From contig CALEWF010000201.1 in NCBI GenBank assembly GCA_937925455.1, forward strand, positions 1 to 6,624: a stretch of DNA of 6,624 nucleotides. Direction: 5' to 3'. The stretch comes from an uncultured Flavobacteriales bacterium (GTDB taxonomy: Bacteria; Bacteroidota; Bacteroidia; CAIKAF01). Numbering within the stretch: position 1 is the stretch's first letter; every line of letters begins with the position of its first letter. This document shows positions 5,617-6,624 of the stretch, in pieces. A program made the translations under genes and the position numbers. The notes under the pieces were generated by a model. It did not search any database and had not been told where the DNA came from. It saw only the letters and a program-made list of their open reading frames with translations.

Positions 5617-5883
5617 TTTAATTCCCAAATTCTCATTAGGATTGTTTTATAGGTGGCAGCCGCTAGTTTCTCCGCCTTGTAGGGGCAGACTCACCCGCTG
5701 CCCCGTCTGCTGCGGATGGAAGTGGAAAGCCCGAAGGGGCGAATGCCGCAACGCAAGGAGCAGCGGGGCTGAGGGCACGAAGACCCTGCTGCGACAATGC
5801 GATGCGTGCATGAGCCCCGAGGACTTGGAACGGACAGCCGCTTCAAGCAGCCAATATACTCTAATGACAATTTGGGGATTAAA
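5617..5883. mobile_element. Candidate non-autonomous (MITE-like) element bounded by 23-bp inverted repeats
   Basis: The left arm (5617-5639, TTTAATTCCCAAATT then CTCATTAG) and right arm (5861-5883, CTAATGACAATTTGGGG then ATTAAA) are inverted copies matching at 21 of 23 positions. As RNA, one mismatch becomes a G-U wobble (5623/5877) and only C5632/C5868 fails to pair. The arms enclose a 221-bp GC-rich core with no credible protein. The arms belong to the same repeat family as the copies further out. Small size, inverted ends and lack of a transposase suggest a MITE, but I see no target-site duplication. The alternative is that the arms are the closing stem of one large RNA. Confidence 0.5.
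5656..5852 (+). ncRNA. Candidate structured non-coding RNA, unidentified family
   Basis: G+C is 79 of 120 at 5701-5820, against 35 of 120 at 5861-5980. Hairpins read by eye: GGGGCAG 5682-5688 with CTGCCCC 5698-5704; TGCGG 5711-5715 with CCGCA 5746-5750, enclosing GCCC 5729-5732 with GGGC 5737-5740 (loop GAAG); GCAGC 5760-5764 with GCTGC 5788-5792, enclosing AGGG 5772-5775 with CCCT 5784-5787; ATGCG 5797-5801 with TGCAT 5807-5811; and a long hairpin at 5824-5847 with loop ACAG. GGGGCT (5765-5770), bulged in the fourth stem, can pair with AGCCCC (5813-5818), giving a pseudoknot. Unpaired stretches are A-rich on the + strand, favouring that orientation. It does not resemble tRNA, rRNA, tmRNA, SRP RNA or RNase P RNA. 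A HEARO/omega-type RNA of an IscB-related element without its ORF is one possibility, unproven. Confidence 0.5.
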
Positions 5884-5997
5884 AACATCTTCTATGTTGT
5901 TAGATGAAATTGAAATAAAACAATTGGTTGAACCCAGGTGGTTACTTCATATAATCTGCTTTAGTACAGAAAAAAAATGACGTTGCATTATATCCGG

Positions 5998-6022
5998 TTT
6001 TCTATTGCATAATTTGGATAAA
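5998..6022 (-). repeat. Dispersed 22-bp repeat, copy C (inverted)
   Basis: Read on the minus strand from 6022 it gives TTTATCCAAATTATGCAA followed by TAGAAAA, the same family as copy B (18 of 20 over the shared core). Immediately to the right, AACCAATTAGTATTAGAAAA (6021-6040) resembles a degenerate forward copy, so two copies may lie back to back. Confidence 0.55.
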
Positions 6023-6041
6023 CCAATTAGTATTAGAAAAT

Positions 6042-6057
6042 TACTGCATTTGCAGTA
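6042..6057. repeat. Palindrome TACTGCA-TT-TGCAGTA
   Basis: A perfect 7-bp inverted repeat with a 2-bp spacer. It is more GC-containing than its surroundings and has the size of an operator for a dimeric repressor, but lies about 270 bp before the lipoprotein start. No regulator can be named. Confidence 0.3.
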
Positions 6058-6227
6058 TTGCAAAAAAAATTGTTTTTATGAAAATTTGTTTAAGTAAAAT
6101 GATAGTAAAAAAGTAGTGTTTTTTAAAAGTCATAACTTCATTTTATTATATTGCTGGGTGTCTTTTACACTGATTTGGTGTACTTGCAAACATTTTTTCA
6201 TTGGGATTTGAGAATTCTTATGAAAAA

Positions 6228-6256
6228 TTTGGCATAGTTTAATAGTGTTATTTTTA
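6228..6256 (+). promoter_or_regulatory. Possible Bacteroidota promoter for the lipoprotein gene
   Basis: TTTG at 6228-6231 and TATTTTTA at 6249-6256, 17 nt apart, match the -33 and -7 boxes except for A in place of G at the last base of the latter. Transcription would start near 6262, leaving a leader of about 68 nt. In such an AT-rich stretch this could be chance. Confidence 0.3.
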
Positions 6257-6293
6257 AATAACTTATTAAATTCGACTGTATAATTAAATAAGT
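6247..6293. repeat. Two overlapping palindromes before the lipoprotein gene
   Basis: GTTATTT (6247-6253) and AAATAAC (6256-6262) form a perfect inverted repeat with a 2-bp spacer. ACTTATTAAATT (6261-6272) and AATTAAATAAGT (6282-6293) form a second with 11 of 12 bases paired around a 9-nt loop. They share bases 6261-6262. Their position between a possible -7 box and the start codon suits an operator or a leader hairpin; neither has a terminator-like U-run. Confidence 0.4.
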
Positions 6294-6329
6294 ATTCACG
6301 ATATGAATATTTAAAAACAAGGATTTAAA

Positions 6330-6624
6330 ATGATTTTTATAAAAAATAAAACAATGCTCTACTCAATATTAGTTATGTTAATATTGGTTAGTTCTTGTAG
6401 TGCTGATTTAGCTTTATCTTCGGAAAAAATAGCTTACATCAGCACAGCCGACCATAACTACGGAGAAATCTACATCTGTGCCATGGATGGTTCTGGGGCA
6501 AGACGTATCAGCGATTTGGGTTCAAATAATTTGAGTGATTCAGAGTACTTACCAGAGTTCTCGCCTGATGGCAGTAAAATCAAGTATCGAGGTTTTGATT
6601 TCATGATTAAAGTTTATGATTTAT
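6330..6624 (+). CDS. Lipoprotein with TolB/PD40-type beta-propeller repeat (5' part)
   Basis: An open frame of 98 codons runs off the window end. The N-terminus has lysines at 5 and 7, a hydrophobic stretch at 9-20 and a lipobox LVSSC with the lipidated cysteine at residue 23, so the protein should be exported and anchored in a membrane. The mature part shows EIYICAMDGSGARRIS (46-61) and PEFSPDGSKIKY (75-86). This is the PD40 pattern of TolB-like six-bladed beta-propellers (substrate or protein-binding scaffolds in the periplasm or at the surface). The specific function cannot be inferred. The ATG at 6330 is preferred over that at 6354 (residue 9) because it supplies the charged n-region and is preceded at 6 nt by AAGGA (6319-6323), a Shine-Dalgarno-like site unlike the ribosomal genes here. 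Confidence 0.8.
   Translation, partial: MIFIKNKTMLYSILVMLILVSSCSADLALSSEKIAYISTADHNYGEIYICAMDGSGARRISDLGSNNLSDSEYLPEFSPDGSKIKYRGFDFMIKVYDL

Larger units (their letters stand above)
5884..6227. other. AT-rich intergenic stretch without a recognisable gene
   Basis: Apart from the repeats at 5998-6057 listed separately, I see only minor structure: a 5-bp hairpin CATCT/AGATG (5886-5906), an AACC/GGTT hairpin near 5931-5943, and poly-A/T runs near 5970, 6060 and 6110. All frames hold frequent stops and no coherent protein. It separates the structured element from the lipoprotein gene. Confidence 0.6.

Noticed and set aside
5656..5852. tmRNA, RNase P RNA, SRP RNA, tRNA or rRNA fragment
   Set aside because: I find none of the diagnostic sequences: no GAGGAAAGTCC-type RNase P start, no tRNA cloverleaf or T-loop GTTCRA, no tmRNA ends and no recognisable rRNA segment.
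5691..5888. A 65-codon open frame on the - strand in the same segment
   Set aside because: It is the complement of the same structured core, with low-complexity Arg/Ser content and no motif.
5606..5980. A 124-codon open frame on the + strand through the GC-rich segment
   Set aside because: Its product has no recognisable motif, is rich in Cys, Arg and Trp as expected from translated GC-rich RNA, and spans both inverted repeats and the AT-rich flank. The stem structure explains the segment better.
5388..6022. CRISPR array
   Set aside because: The repeats are diverged, unevenly spaced (68 to ~245 bp) and occur in both orientations, with no cas gene.

Overview
This window is a ribosomal-protein operon from a member of the Bacteroidota, followed by an unusual non-coding stretch and the start of a lipoprotein gene. 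The phylum call rests on three things: the protein sequences (for example the extended L22 and the DHPMGGGEGR variant in L2), the near absence of Shine-Dalgarno sequences before the ribosomal genes, and a promoter of the TTG / TAnnTTTG type. I cannot name a genus.

Layout. Positions 2-160 are the last 52 codons of fusA (elongation factor G), closed by a strong intrinsic terminator at 180-208. A promoter at 279-309 then starts the S10 operon. All ten genes are on the + strand and tightly packed: rpsJ, rplC, rplD, rplW, rplB, rpsS, rplV, rpsC, rplP, rpmC (358-5259). The only sizeable spacer, between rpsJ and rplC, holds a two-part stem-loop (686-714) that could be a regulatory site. After rpmC there is a very strong terminator (5285-5326). 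The expected continuation into rpsQ-rplN-rplX and the rest of the spc operon is absent.

Positions 5327-6329 hold no believable protein gene but are rich in structure. Five copies of a ~22-bp repeat (core CCCAAATT...CATTAG) lie there, three forward and two inverted. The innermost pair (5617-5639 and 5861-5883, 21 of 23 positions matching) brackets a GC-rich segment (about 66% G+C at 5701-5820, in surroundings of about 30%). That segment can be folded by hand into at least six hairpins and a possible pseudoknot. It looks like a structured non-coding RNA or a non-autonomous mobile element, and is the most novel part of the window. A short ACACAAAG tandem repeat lies just before it.

From 6330 to the window end is the start of a lipoprotein with a signal-peptidase-II signal and a TolB/PD40-type beta-propeller repeat. 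Several AT-rich palindromes precede it.

The ten ribosomal proteins act together in building both subunits: S10, S19 and S3 form part of the small-subunit head; L3, L4, L23, L2, L22, L16 and L29 lie in the large subunit around the peptidyl-transferase centre and the exit tunnel. fusA just upstream drives translocation on the same ribosome.
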